In this document: in pieces, positions 1 through 6,271 of the stretch
How the letters are laid out: each line of letters opens with the position of its first letter
Position numbering within the stretch: position 1 is the stretch's first letter
DNA from: Halieaceae bacterium
GTDB lineage: Bacteria; Pseudomonadota; Gammaproteobacteria; Pseudomonadales; Halieaceae
Length of the DNA stretch: 6,875 bases
Assembly (NCBI GenBank): GCA_003520285.1
Contig: DOVB01000114.1
Coordinates: 1-6,875, forward strand
Reading direction: 5' to 3'
Translations under genes and position numbers: made by a program
The notes under the pieces: model-generated
Told to the model about the DNA's origin: nothing
Databases searched by the model: none
Seen by the model: only the letters and a program-made list of their open reading frames with translations

Positions 1-185
1 CCCACCACGATACACGGTGGCACACTCTCTTTCTCAGGTAAGTGTCTTAAATGCATCCAAATCACAGCGCGATAGATCCACTCTAGCGGCCAAAGAAGCC
101 AGAGCACTCCGGGCGATTGCGCATACCACCGTTGCGTAAGAAAGCGTTCGAGGCGGGCTTTGAATAAGACGAGGGAGCGGGACAC
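1..185 (-). CDS. lpxK: Tetraacyldisaccharide 4'-kinase LpxK, N-terminal fragment (runs off left edge)
   Basis: LpxK is the inner-membrane kinase that phosphorylates the 4' position of the lipid A disaccharide 1-phosphate to give lipid IVA. The minus strand is open from a GTG at 185-183 to the window edge, giving 61 codons. The protein starts MSRSLVLFKARLERFLTQRW, then has a Trp-rich hydrophobic segment at residues 26-45 (PGVLWLLWPLEWIYRAVIW), the expected single N-terminal anchor. A basic stretch and VPPCIVV follow, matching the beta-strand that leads into the LpxK P-loop. The P-loop itself (GGNGKTP in the family) would lie just beyond the edge. The start is GTG because GGAGG lies 6 nt upstream and no ATG occurs before codon 44. 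It begins one base after the exbD stop, so it is probably translationally coupled. The identity rests on the N-terminal pattern and on its position after exbD. The catalytic residues cannot be seen. Confidence 0.9.
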   Translation of the reverse strand, partial: MSRSLVLFKARLERFLTQRWYAQSPGVLWLLWPLEWIYRAVIWMHLRHLPEKESVPPCIVV

Positions 186-186
186 C

Positions 187-603
187 CTAGCCCTCCGGTG
201 CCAATGTCGCAATACTCAACTTAGAAAACCCAAGCTGCCCCGCCGCATCAAGCGCGGCCACGACAGACTGATGGGTGGCGTTTGCATCAGCCACGATGGC
301 AAGCGGCAATGTCGTATCGCCTTTAGAAACCCGATACAAGGCATTCTTGACTGACTCCACGCTGGCATCCGGCACCGAAAAACCGTTCAGGCGATAGTTC
401 CCATCGCGCGACACAACCAACTCGAGCAAATCGGGAACAATGTCCTGTGGCTCACCGGAAGCAGTCGGGAGAGCTAAGGTTAATTCTGTTTGCTGAGTAA
501 ACGAGGTCGACACCATAAAGAAGATGAGGAGTAAAAAAACCACATCGATGAGTGGTGTTAAATTAGCGTCTACGGGTAATCGCGCGCGCCTTACAAACTT
601 CAC
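187..603 (-). CDS. exbD: ExbD/TolR-family proton-motor subunit
   Basis: This 138-residue protein is a small bitopic membrane protein that pairs with ExbB to turn proton flow into mechanical work on an envelope partner. It has a short cytoplasmic N-terminus. One membrane segment at about residues 16-34 carries the family motif LTPLIDVVFLLLIFFMV. Asp20 is the counterpart of the proton-carrying Asp25 of E. coli ExbD. Residues 35-138 form the periplasmic domain, and the length is normal for ExbD (about 140). The start is GTG at 603-601, overlapping the exbB stop by 4 bp (GTGA), with GAGG 7 nt upstream inside exbB. No TonB or TolA gene is visible, so the driven partner is unknown. Whether to call it ExbD or TolR is partly convention. 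ExbD is used because no tol-pal genes surround it. Confidence 0.93.
   Translation of the reverse strand: MKFVRRARLPVDANLTPLIDVVFLLLIFFMVSTSFTQQTELTLALPTASGEPQDIVPDLLELVVSRDGNYRLNGFSVPDASVESVKNALYRVSKGDTTLPLAIVADANATHQSVVAALDAAGQLGFSKLSIATLAPEG
192..196 (-). promoter_or_regulatory. Ribosome binding site of lpxK, inside the exbD 3' end
   Basis: GGAGG on the minus strand lies within the last exbD codons, 6 nt before the GTG at 185-183. It decides the lpxK start, which has no ATG alternative nearby, and supports coupling of lpxK translation to exbD. Confidence 0.75.
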
Positions 604-1235
604 TGTCCGACCTCGGCAGGAAATGTTGAAGTCCCTTTCGTTTCCAGTGCCTCAACCAACTGATTGGCATCGCGCTCCATTCGAACAACGATTGCATCGA
701 CTCGACCATGCAAGTACCGGTGCATGACCAGCGATGGGATCGCAACGGTTAAGCCCGCCGCGGTTGTTATCAAGGCCTGTGAGATACCCCCCGCAAGACC
801 CGCCGCGTTGCCCGTACCCTGAGTCACGATCTCTGTGAACACTGAAATCATACCAATCACGGTACCGAGTAGCCCAAGTAATGGCGTCACCATAGCAATG
901 GTCCCAAGAGTGTTCAAAAAGCGCTCAAGCTCGTGCACGACTTGGCTGCCAGCGTCACGGATACTCTCTTTCATTGCTTCGCGCCCCCCCTTAGCATTCA
1001 GGAGCCCGGCCGCTAATACGTGTCCCAAAGGACTCGATCCACTGAGCGCTCGGAGCTTCGAGCCGCTCATTTTGCCCTCTTTGATCTGTTGAAATAGTGT
1101 TTGGACCAGCCCCTCAGGTGCTATCTTAGTCGCTTTAAGAGCGACTAATCGCTCGATGCAAATCGCCAGCGCAACGACAGAAGAGAGCAAAATAGGGAGC
1201 ATTAACCAGCCACCCGAGGCAACGATTTCTAGCAT
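600..1235 (-). CDS. exbB: ExbB/TolQ/MotA-family proton-channel subunit
   Basis: This 211-residue membrane protein should form the pentameric stator around ExbD. Three membrane segments are visible: about residues 8-28, 112-135 (TPLLGLLGTVIGMISVF, with Thr125 matching Thr148 of E. coli ExbB) and 150-174 (ISQALITTAAGLTVAIPSLV, with Thr158 matching Thr181). The large loop between the first two is cytoplasmic and contains the typical SPLGHVLAAGL and HELERFLNTLGTIA stretches. The position of the E. coli TM3 glutamate (Glu176) holds Gln153 here. At 211 residues it is slightly shorter than E. coli ExbB (244) because it lacks the N-terminal extension. The ATG at 1235 has AAGGAG 5 nt upstream. It is the first gene of a tight exbB-exbD-lpxK unit and has its own candidate promoter in the gap after comEC. 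Confidence 0.94.
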   Translation of the reverse strand: MLEIVASGGWLMLPILLSSVVALAICIERLVALKATKIAPEGLVQTLFQQIKEGKMSGSKLRALSGSSPLGHVLAAGLLNAKGGREAMKESIRDAGSQVVHELERFLNTLGTIAMVTPLLGLLGTVIGMISVFTEIVTQGTGNAAGLAGGISQALITTAAGLTVAIPSLVMHRYLHGRVDAIVVRMERDANQLVEALETKGTSTFPAEVGQ

Positions 1236-1240
1236 AGCGA

Positions 1241-1246
1241 CTCCTT
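1241..1246 (-). promoter_or_regulatory. Strong ribosome binding site of exbB
   Basis: AAGGAG on the minus strand lies 5 nt before the exbB ATG. It is the longest Shine-Dalgarno match before any gene in this window and fits the first gene of a separate transcript. Confidence 0.8.
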
Positions 1247-1258
1247 AGCGATAGCTTC

Positions 1259-1286
1259 ATTATACCTACGAACACTGGGCTCACAA
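1259..1286 (-). promoter_or_regulatory. Candidate sigma70 promoter of exbB-exbD-lpxK
   Basis: On the minus strand the 56-bp gap between comEC and exbB contains TTGTGA (1286-1281, 4 of 6 to TTGACA). A 16-bp spacer follows, then a perfect TATAAT (1264-1259). Transcription would start near 1252, leaving a short leader with the AAGGAG site. Position, spacing and the exact -10 box all agree. It is inferred by pattern only. It would give this operon, which includes the essential gene lpxK, a transcript independent of comEC. Confidence 0.6.
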
Positions 1287-1291
1287 CGCAA

Positions 1292-3607
1292 TTAGTCGGA
1301 ATAATTGCGCTGCCAAAATCGCGCCCAGTCTCGTCGGGAAATGAGCGTCTGCAAGGCCTTCGTATCTTCCCACTCAAACTGCAACGCACCCGTATCAGCC
1401 GTGTTAAGAATTTGACTGTTAACCGCCTCAAGCCGAGCCAAAACCTCTGCACTAGGATGATTGAATGGGTTCTGAAATCCGGCCGAGATAATGGCGTAGT
1501 CAGGTTGAACCCATTTCAAAAAGGTAGCGCCCGTCGACGTATTCGAGCCATGGTGTCCGACCACCAAGAAGTCGGCCCTTAATTCCTCTCGCCAATAGCG
1601 AACCAACTCGCGTTCGTGCTGTTTACCGATATCTCCAGTAATGAGTATGCTACGCCCATAGGCTTCTATTTTGATCACGCACGACCTGTCGTTATCACTA
1701 CTCATACTGCTCGCGGGAAGACCCGACAACCAGCTCAACTGAACCTGTTCAGACCAGCGTTCAACCCGCCCGGTTCGGCATGGCTGTGAGCCGGGTCTCA
1801 TTGGATCAGGGCTGATCCATTGGTCCCACGTCAGGTAAAACCGACTCGAGTCCGCCCCGCCGCTGTGATCAAAGTCATCATGGCTTACCGCCACGGTATC
1901 CACATGGTCAATGCGATGCTTGAGTAAATAGGGATAAACACTGTTATCGAATCGGTAGAAAACCTCGGGTATACCGCCCCCAAGGTCAAATAGAAGCCGC
2001 CGGCCATCTGCCTCAAACAACGCTGAAGAGCCCTGACCCACGTCAAATACAGTCAATTTTGCACCTGACTTTGGCGGTGTTAACAGAGTCAGAGCGAACA
2101 ACAGACCACCCGATGCGAGCATACCTGATCGCCGAAAACTTCCCACAGGCAACAGACACAGCATCACCGTCAAAGTAAGGATCGCCGCGGAATACCACGG
2201 CAAAGCCATCGGCATTAAAAGCTCGTTTGGTAGTAATGGAACACCATGATTCATTATAAGATCAACGGTGAATCCAACCAGGCGCCAGCATAGGTCACTC
2301 AGCTCACCGAAGCCCAGTATAGAAAACAAACCACCCAATAGTGTGAGGGGTACCCAACAGAAAGTAGCCACAGGAATAGCGACGATGTTTGCTGGAATTG
2401 ATGCGGGAGAGAACCCCAAAAAAGTATGTGTCATCAAGGGGGCCAACAGCACACAAATGAGTGTCTGCGTGCGCAACAATGAAGTGTCTTGCGGCCCTGT
2501 TAGACTCGCTTGAAGTACCCAGAGCACCCCAAATACTGCCGTAAAACTCATCCAAAAGCTCACACTCAGAACGATGAGTGGATTAACAACCACCAGCGTC
2601 AGTAGGACCAGGGCGAAGACCCTAAATCGATAGCTACCGCGACCCAGAATATGAACTATCCACCAAATTGAAAAGGCAAGTAACGCGCGCTGCGTTGGGA
2701 GTGAAAACCCCGCCAAACCAGCATAAGAAGATGCAGCCAATAAACCGATCAAGCCCGCCATGACGCGTATCGCTTGCGGCCAAAGCCACCAACTCAAGGG
2801 GTATACAACGAGTCGCGCCAGCCAAAGACTGCCAGCGCCCACTAAGCTGATATGAAGTCCTGAAACCACCAATAAGTGTCCAATACCCAACTCGCGCGTC
2901 ACGCGTGCAAGAGATTCTGGCAAATAGCGTTTATCAGCAACCAACAGCGCGCCAATCAGACCTTTGGTCGCGTCGCTCAGCCTGGGATGCTGCTGAACGG
3001 CTGATGATAGACGCTCCCGCCAAAACTCGAAGCGAGTCGGAGCATCGACGACAGAGACAAGTCTAGTCACCGAGCCGCGTACAAACCGGCGATCGACTGC
3101 GCTATTTGCTGCGCTCGCATCGGGAGCAAAATTTGCCAACCCCGATTCACGTTTAAGAACCATCTCTAAGGTCAATACCTGCCCCAATCGCAGGGGAATT
3201 TCACCATCATAGAATACTCGCGCCCGCTGTATTAGCTGGCACTCGTCACGATCTAAACTGGCGAGTTCAAGCTCGACACGTTGCAATCTGAGATCATTAA
3301 AGCCCGCGTATACTTCAGGAAAATCAGCCACCCTCGCCTGAGCAGCAACATTCGTATTAAAACAGGACTCCGGTATTCTGGTGGGCACCCCGAAATGACC
3401 AAAAATCCACATCCATGCAATACCTGCACAAAAACATAAACCCACCGCCCTTATAGCGACGACGCGAATCATTACAATAATGGGAATAAGGGCAGTGAAA
3501 CCTAAACGATAAAGCGACAAATCCGCCCAAGTAGAAGCAAGCACCACGCCCCCAAAAAAACCGCTTACGCAGATGACAAGATAGTCTTCCGTAAATTTTC
3601 GGTTCAT
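1292..3607 (-). CDS. comEC: DNA internalization protein ComEC/Rec2
   Basis: ComEC forms the inner-membrane channel through which single-stranded DNA enters during natural transformation. The 771-residue protein has the full family layout. N-terminal membrane segments span residues 10-70, and a soluble DUF4131-type domain spans about 75-200. The multi-membrane Competence domain runs from about 215 to 490 and includes the hallmark GIGHLLVVSGLHISLV at 241-256. A metallo-beta-lactamase-like domain occupies about 515-745. In that last domain the metal-site residues look complete: SHDDFDH (His576, Asp578, Asp580, His581), ITGD (Asp659), GHHGS (His685, His686) and FNHPS (His717). In B. subtilis this domain is reported to degrade the non-transported strand. 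Length is normal. The ATG at 3607 lacks a clear Shine-Dalgarno site, and the frame is open a little further upstream with no better start. It is divergent from the DUF2062 gene. Presence alone does not prove competence, and no other com or pil gene is in view. Confidence 0.96.
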   Translation of the reverse strand: MNRKFTEDYLVICVSGFFGGVVLASTWADLSLYRLGFTALIPIIVMIRVVAIRAVGLCFCAGIAWMWIFGHFGVPTRIPESCFNTNVAAQARVADFPEVYAGFNDLRLQRVELELASLDRDECQLIQRARVFYDGEIPLRLGQVLTLEMVLKRESGLANFAPDASAANSAVDRRFVRGSVTRLVSVVDAPTRFEFWRERLSSAVQQHPRLSDATKGLIGALLVADKRYLPESLARVTRELGIGHLLVVSGLHISLVGAGSLWLARLVVYPLSWWLWPQAIRVMAGLIGLLAASSYAGLAGFSLPTQRALLAFSIWWIVHILGRGSYRFRVFALVLLTLVVVNPLIVLSVSFWMSFTAVFGVLWVLQASLTGPQDTSLLRTQTLICVLLAPLMTHTFLGFSPASIPANIVAIPVATFCWVPLTLLGGLFSILGFGELSDLCWRLVGFTVDLIMNHGVPLLPNELLMPMALPWYSAAILTLTVMLCLLPVGSFRRSGMLASGGLLFALTLLTPPKSGAKLTVFDVGQGSSALFEADGRRLLFDLGGGIPEVFYRFDNSVYPYLLKHRIDHVDTVAVSHDDFDHSGGADSSRFYLTWDQWISPDPMRPGSQPCRTGRVERWSEQVQLSWLSGLPASSMSSDNDRSCVIKIEAYGRSILITGDIGKQHERELVRYWREELRADFLVVGHHGSNTSTGATFLKWVQPDYAIISAGFQNPFNHPSAEVLARLEAVNSQILNTADTGALQFEWEDTKALQTLISRRDWARFWQRNYSD

Positions 3608-3621
3608 AATGCGGGCCGGGG

Positions 3622-3651
3622 CTTTAGACGCCCTATGAAAGCACTTTAGAC
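3622..3651. repeat. CTTTAGAC direct repeat in the divergent comEC/DUF2062 gap
   Basis: CTTTAGAC occurs at 3622-3629 and again at 3644-3651, start to start 22 bp, close to two helical turns. GCTTT (3621-3625) and AAAGC (3638-3642) also form an inverted pair between them. The 80-bp gap (3608-3687) separates two divergent starts and has no convincing promoter on either strand. The repeat could be a binding site for a regulator or a chance match. Eight-base repeats of this kind are not rare. Confidence 0.35.
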
Positions 3652-3687
3652 AGCGGCCTGCGCCCTCTTAACCGAGCATTATTCTTC

Positions 3688-4251
3688 ATGCCGAAGCATA
3701 CATTACGAAAATTCATGCCAACGCCCGCCGCCTTGCGCTCAAACAAAACTCTCAGTTTTTTAGGCGAGTGGGCGTACGAGGGTAATTTGTGGCACCTGAA
3801 CCGCTACTCAGCTTCGATGGGATTCTTCGTGGGCTTGTTCATGGCATTCATACCTCTGCCCGCGGGGCAAATGATCATTGCTGCTGCAATGGCAGTATGG
3901 CTTCGCTGTAATCTTCCCATCGCGGTATCGCTGGTATGGGTGACTAACCCACTCACCATGCCAGCTATTTTCTTCTTCGCCTACGAACTGGGCGCCCTTT
4001 TATTAGATGTTCCGACGCGACCGCTGCAGTTTGAACTCAGCACACAATGGCTATCCAAAACCTTAGTTGCCATTTGGCAACCCTTCCTTTTAGGATGCGC
4101 CTTGTTCAGTATCGGCTTTGGCGCTCTGGGCTACTTTTTAGTCGATGTAGTTTGGAAATTACAAGTCAGGCACAAGTGGCGAGTAAGACAAGCTCAGCGA
4201 ACAGCGAAAAATCAAGAACAGCCACTCAAGAGTAGGGATAACGAGAGTTAG
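3688..4251 (+). CDS. DUF2062 family membrane protein of unknown function
   Basis: This 187-residue protein has the marks of the DUF2062 family: the N-terminus MPKHTLRKFMPTPAALR, then NLWHLNR (33-39), FIPLPAGQM (54-62) and WVTNPLTMP (84-92). Hydrophobic segments lie at about 43-72, 76-105 and 128-155, followed by a basic, hydrophilic tail from about 157. Family length is roughly 160-190. No biochemical role is established, although members occur next to lolCDE and comEC in other gammaproteobacteria, so an envelope role is plausible. The ATG at 3688 fits the family N-terminus better than the in-frame ATG at 3715. No strong Shine-Dalgarno site is seen. It is the only plus-strand gene, divergent from comEC and convergent with lolE. 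Its last ten codons form the first unit of a 62-bp tandem repeat that continues downstream. Confidence 0.9.
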   Translation: MPKHTLRKFMPTPAALRSNKTLSFLGEWAYEGNLWHLNRYSASMGFFVGLFMAFIPLPAGQMIIAAAMAVWLRCNLPIAVSLVWVTNPLTMPAIFFFAYELGALLLDVPTRPLQFELSTQWLSKTLVAIWQPFLLGCALFSIGFGALGYFLVDVVWKLQVRHKWRVRQAQRTAKNQEQPLKSRDNES

Positions 4252-4383
4252 ACTGAGTTTGGGAATCGAACAATGAAAAATGGCCCCTCAGCAGTCGAGA
4301 TAACCAGAGCTAGACTGATATCAAGCCGCGAGCATCCAAAACCAGCCTCTCGGCAGTCGTCGGGGCAACCAGAGCTCGAACGG
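4222..4383 (+). repeat. Degenerate 62-bp tandem repeat, about 2.6 units, over the DUF2062 stop and the convergent gap
   Basis: Three units start at 4222, 4284 and 4346, exactly 62 bp apart. Units 1 and 2 align without gaps, with about 40 of 62 bases identical. The match is concentrated in the first 36 bases (28 identical), for example GATAAC, AGAG and TAGACTGA. Units 2 and 3 share 12 of the first 14 bases and an identical AACCAGAGCT, with 3 extra bases in unit 3. Unit 3 fades just before the lolE stop. Unit 1 encodes the end of the DUF2062 protein (PLKSRDNES, stop TAG). Unit 2 read in the matching frame would give PLSSRDNQS and a TAG, but since 62 is not a multiple of 3 it is not in frame with the gene. 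This is the whole 134-bp space between the convergent genes. It looks like an old duplication of the gene's 3' end, or a small intergenic repeat. Confidence 0.7.
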
Positions 4384-4385
4384 CC

Positions 4386-5594
4386 TCAGGCCTCTGACAA
4401 AACCCGCGCCGGCGCCAACTGGGCAGCTTTCATTGCCGGGTAAACCGCGGCTAAGACACAAGCACAACTTGCTATTACGGCTACTAGAACGAAGTCAGCC
4501 GAATCGGGGGCCGAGGGCAGGAACGAGATAGGATATACGTCGGTATTCAAAAACTGAAACCCGAGTGCACGCTCAATGGCAGCCACCCACCCTCCGATAT
4601 TAACACTTACCCAATAACCGATAGCGACGCCAATCAGGCTGCCTCCTGCGCCGATGATGCCCCCTAGAATCAAAAAGACACCGGCGATCTGCCGTGGTCC
4701 AAATCCCATCGTTGCCAAAATAGCCACTTCCTCACGTTTGTCAGTTACCAGGAGGACTAAGCCCGAGACCACGTTAAAGGCTGCGATGAAGATAACAGCG
4801 GCCATAAGAATCACCATAAGATCCCGTGACATCTGAATTGCTGCGTACAGGTTACCGTGAGTGAATCCCCAGTGACGCACATATTGCGTTGGCTCTAAGA
4901 GTGGTTGCAGTTGCCCTGCCATCGATGGCGCTGCGAAGACATCCCTTAACTGCACTTTTATACCACTGACAGTTGCATCACGATAACCCAGCAGCGAGCG
5001 CGCCTGATCGATCGGCAACAGCATCAAGGCCTGATCTAACTCGGTTTGAGTCGCCACCAGCCCCACAACCGGCAAGGCCACCACCGCAGCCGCCTGAGAG
5101 CCTGAAGATGGCACAATCAATGTGACCGACGACCCCTTCGAAAGCGCTAATTGTTCAGCCAGCCCAGTCCCGACCCAAACACCATTGCCGTCGGAAGACC
5201 ACTCATTCAACATTCCGGGTAAGAGCCAATCCTCTGTTTGAACCACACCAATCCCCGCAAAGGCTCGAACACGTGAACCCGACTGCGCCAACCCTTGCAA
5301 TTCGATGAACGGTGTCATCTCAGCAATTCGCATATCTAAGCGCAGTGAGGCCTGCAGCCCGTCTGGATCGTCGAGTCCGCCTGCCTCCATTACCGAGAGA
5401 TGGGGTACAACTGCCAAGATTCGAGTGCGCATCTCAGTATCAAAACCATTCATGACCGACAGCACAATCGACATCAAAGCCACTGCTAATACCAAGCCGG
5501 CGGCAGCTAACAGACTCAGAAATCTCGATAAAGGTGCCTGCTCGTGAGTAAACACATAACGCAGCGCGAGGCTCAGTTGTAAGCCTAAGGTCAC
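4386..5594 (-). CDS. lolE: Lipoprotein-releasing ABC transporter permease LolE
   Basis: LolE is one of the two membrane subunits of LolCDE, which extracts outer-membrane-directed lipoproteins from the inner membrane and hands them to the chaperone LolA. In E. coli, LolE receives the lipoprotein and LolC binds LolA. The 402-residue protein has one N-terminal membrane segment (about 25-48), the conserved MNGFD (48-52), a large periplasmic domain (about 50-258) and three C-terminal segments (about 260-284, 303-328, 367-388). It is assigned as LolE rather than LolC from RILAVVPH (58-65), the TELDQA...VSGIKVQLRDVF region, YAAIQM (250-255), ISFLPS (356-361) and the ending APARVLS, all close to E. 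coli LolE. E. coli LolE has 414 residues. The start is GTG at 5594, overlapping the lolD stop as GTGA, with only a weak AGAG upstream, so translation probably depends on coupling. Confidence 0.93.
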   Translation of the reverse strand: MTLGLQLSLALRYVFTHEQAPLSRFLSLLAAAGLVLAVALMSIVLSVMNGFDTEMRTRILAVVPHLSVMEAGGLDDPDGLQASLRLDMRIAEMTPFIELQGLAQSGSRVRAFAGIGVVQTEDWLLPGMLNEWSSDGNGVWVGTGLAEQLALSKGSSVTLIVPSSGSQAAAVVALPVVGLVATQTELDQALMLLPIDQARSLLGYRDATVSGIKVQLRDVFAAPSMAGQLQPLLEPTQYVRHWGFTHGNLYAAIQMSRDLMVILMAAVIFIAAFNVVSGLVLLVTDKREEVAILATMGFGPRQIAGVFLILGGIIGAGGSLIGVAIGYWVSVNIGGWVAAIERALGFQFLNTDVYPISFLPSAPDSADFVLVAVIASCACVLAAVYPAMKAAQLAPARVLSEA

Positions 5595-6271
5595 CGCTCT
5601 GGCACCAAAATTCCGTCTTGTAAACGGAGAATCCGATCAGCCCGGGCAGCCACCGAGTGATCGTGCGTGACGATCACGAACGCTGTGGTTAAGTCACTTA
5701 GAGCAGACAGGGTATCGAGCACTCGAGCCGCCGAACCGCTGTCGAGATTGCCAGTGGGCTCGTCCATCAGTACCACGGCCGGCTCGCGGACCAAGGCTCT
5801 CGCGATAGCAACGCGCTGCCGCTCACCTCCAGACAATTGCGAGGGCCTGTGTTCGGATCGATCTGCCAATCCTAAACGAGCAAGCCATTCGAGCGCGCAT
5901 CTATTCGCCTCCCCGACTGAGAATCCGGCGATCCGAAGTGGCATCGCGACATTCTCCCAGGCATTAAAGTCTGCCAATAGATGGTGAGACTGATACACAA
6001 ATCCCAAACTCCGATTCCTGAGCTCACAGCGCGATTGAGCAGATAAGGGATGCCATCCAACACCGTTGATCGTGACAGAACCGGAATCAGGCTCATCTAA
6101 ACCACCGAGTAAATTCAGCAAAGTTGATTTACCAGAACCCGAAACCCCAACAATCGCCACGGTCTCTTGAGCCCTCAAGCGAAAGTCTAATCCCTTGAGC
6201 ACGGTCACTGCCGATCCACCATCTCGGAAACATTTACTGAGTCCCGCGCAGGTCAATACACTGTCATTCAT
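5591..6271 (-). CDS. lolD: Lipoprotein-releasing system ATPase LolD
   Basis: LolD is the cytoplasmic ATPase that powers LolC/LolE. The 226 residues contain every ABC motif: Walker A GVSGSGKST (42-50), Q-loop Gln94, signature LSGGE (146-150), Walker B VVLMDE (166-171, catalytic Glu171), D-loop GNLD (174-177) and switch His203. After the Q-loop, FVYQSHHLLADFNAWENV (91-108) closely follows the LolD-specific segment that contacts the permease coupling helices. This separates it from other MacB-type ATPases such as FtsE. E. coli LolD has 233 residues. The ATG at 6271 overlaps the lolC stop by 8 bp, with GAGG 9 nt upstream inside lolC. The stop overlaps the lolE start by 4 bp. The three lol genes therefore form one translationally coupled unit, expected to keep the 1:2:1 complex in proportion. 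Confidence 0.97.
   Translation of the reverse strand: MNDSVLTCAGLSKCFRDGGSAVTVLKGLDFRLRAQETVAIVGVSGSGKSTLLNLLGGLDEPDSGSVTINGVGWHPLSAQSRCELRNRSLGFVYQSHHLLADFNAWENVAMPLRIAGFSVGEANRCALEWLARLGLADRSEHRPSQLSGGERQRVAIARALVREPAVVLMDEPTGNLDSGSAARVLDTLSALSDLTTAFVIVTHDHSVAARADRILRLQDGILVPER

Noticed and set aside
1135..1452. Minus-strand 105-codon frame overlapping the comEC and exbB ends
   Set aside because: It is a shadow: it overlaps two well-supported genes in another frame, spans the promoter gap and shows no family motifs.
3608..3687. Promoters for comEC (CATAGG or TAAAGT as -10) and for DUF2062 (CATTAT or TATGAA as -10)
   Set aside because: Each has at most 4 of 6 matches and no -35 box at suitable spacing.
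4258..4272. TTTGGGAATCGAACA resembling a tRNA T-arm
   Set aside because: It does not match the GGTTCGAATCC consensus on either strand, and no acceptor, D or anticodon arm can be built around it.
4276..4317. Possible minus-strand terminator for lolE: CAGTC/GACTG stem followed by a TTTTT run
   Set aside because: The stem is 5 bp with a 16-nt loop, and the T-run lies about 12 nt beyond the stem, so the geometry is wrong for an intrinsic terminator.
4382..4392. GGCCTCAGGCC near-palindrome at the lolE stop as a terminator
   Set aside because: The arms are only 4-5 bp with a 1-3 nt loop, and no T-run follows on either strand. It is too weak to call a terminator.
4273..4443. Plus-strand 56-codon frame starting MKNGPSAVEITRAR, reading through the repeat into the lolE 3' end
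   Set aside because: It has no clear ribosome binding site, half of it is antisense to lolE, the repeat units fall in different frames within it, and the composition does not resemble a known protein.
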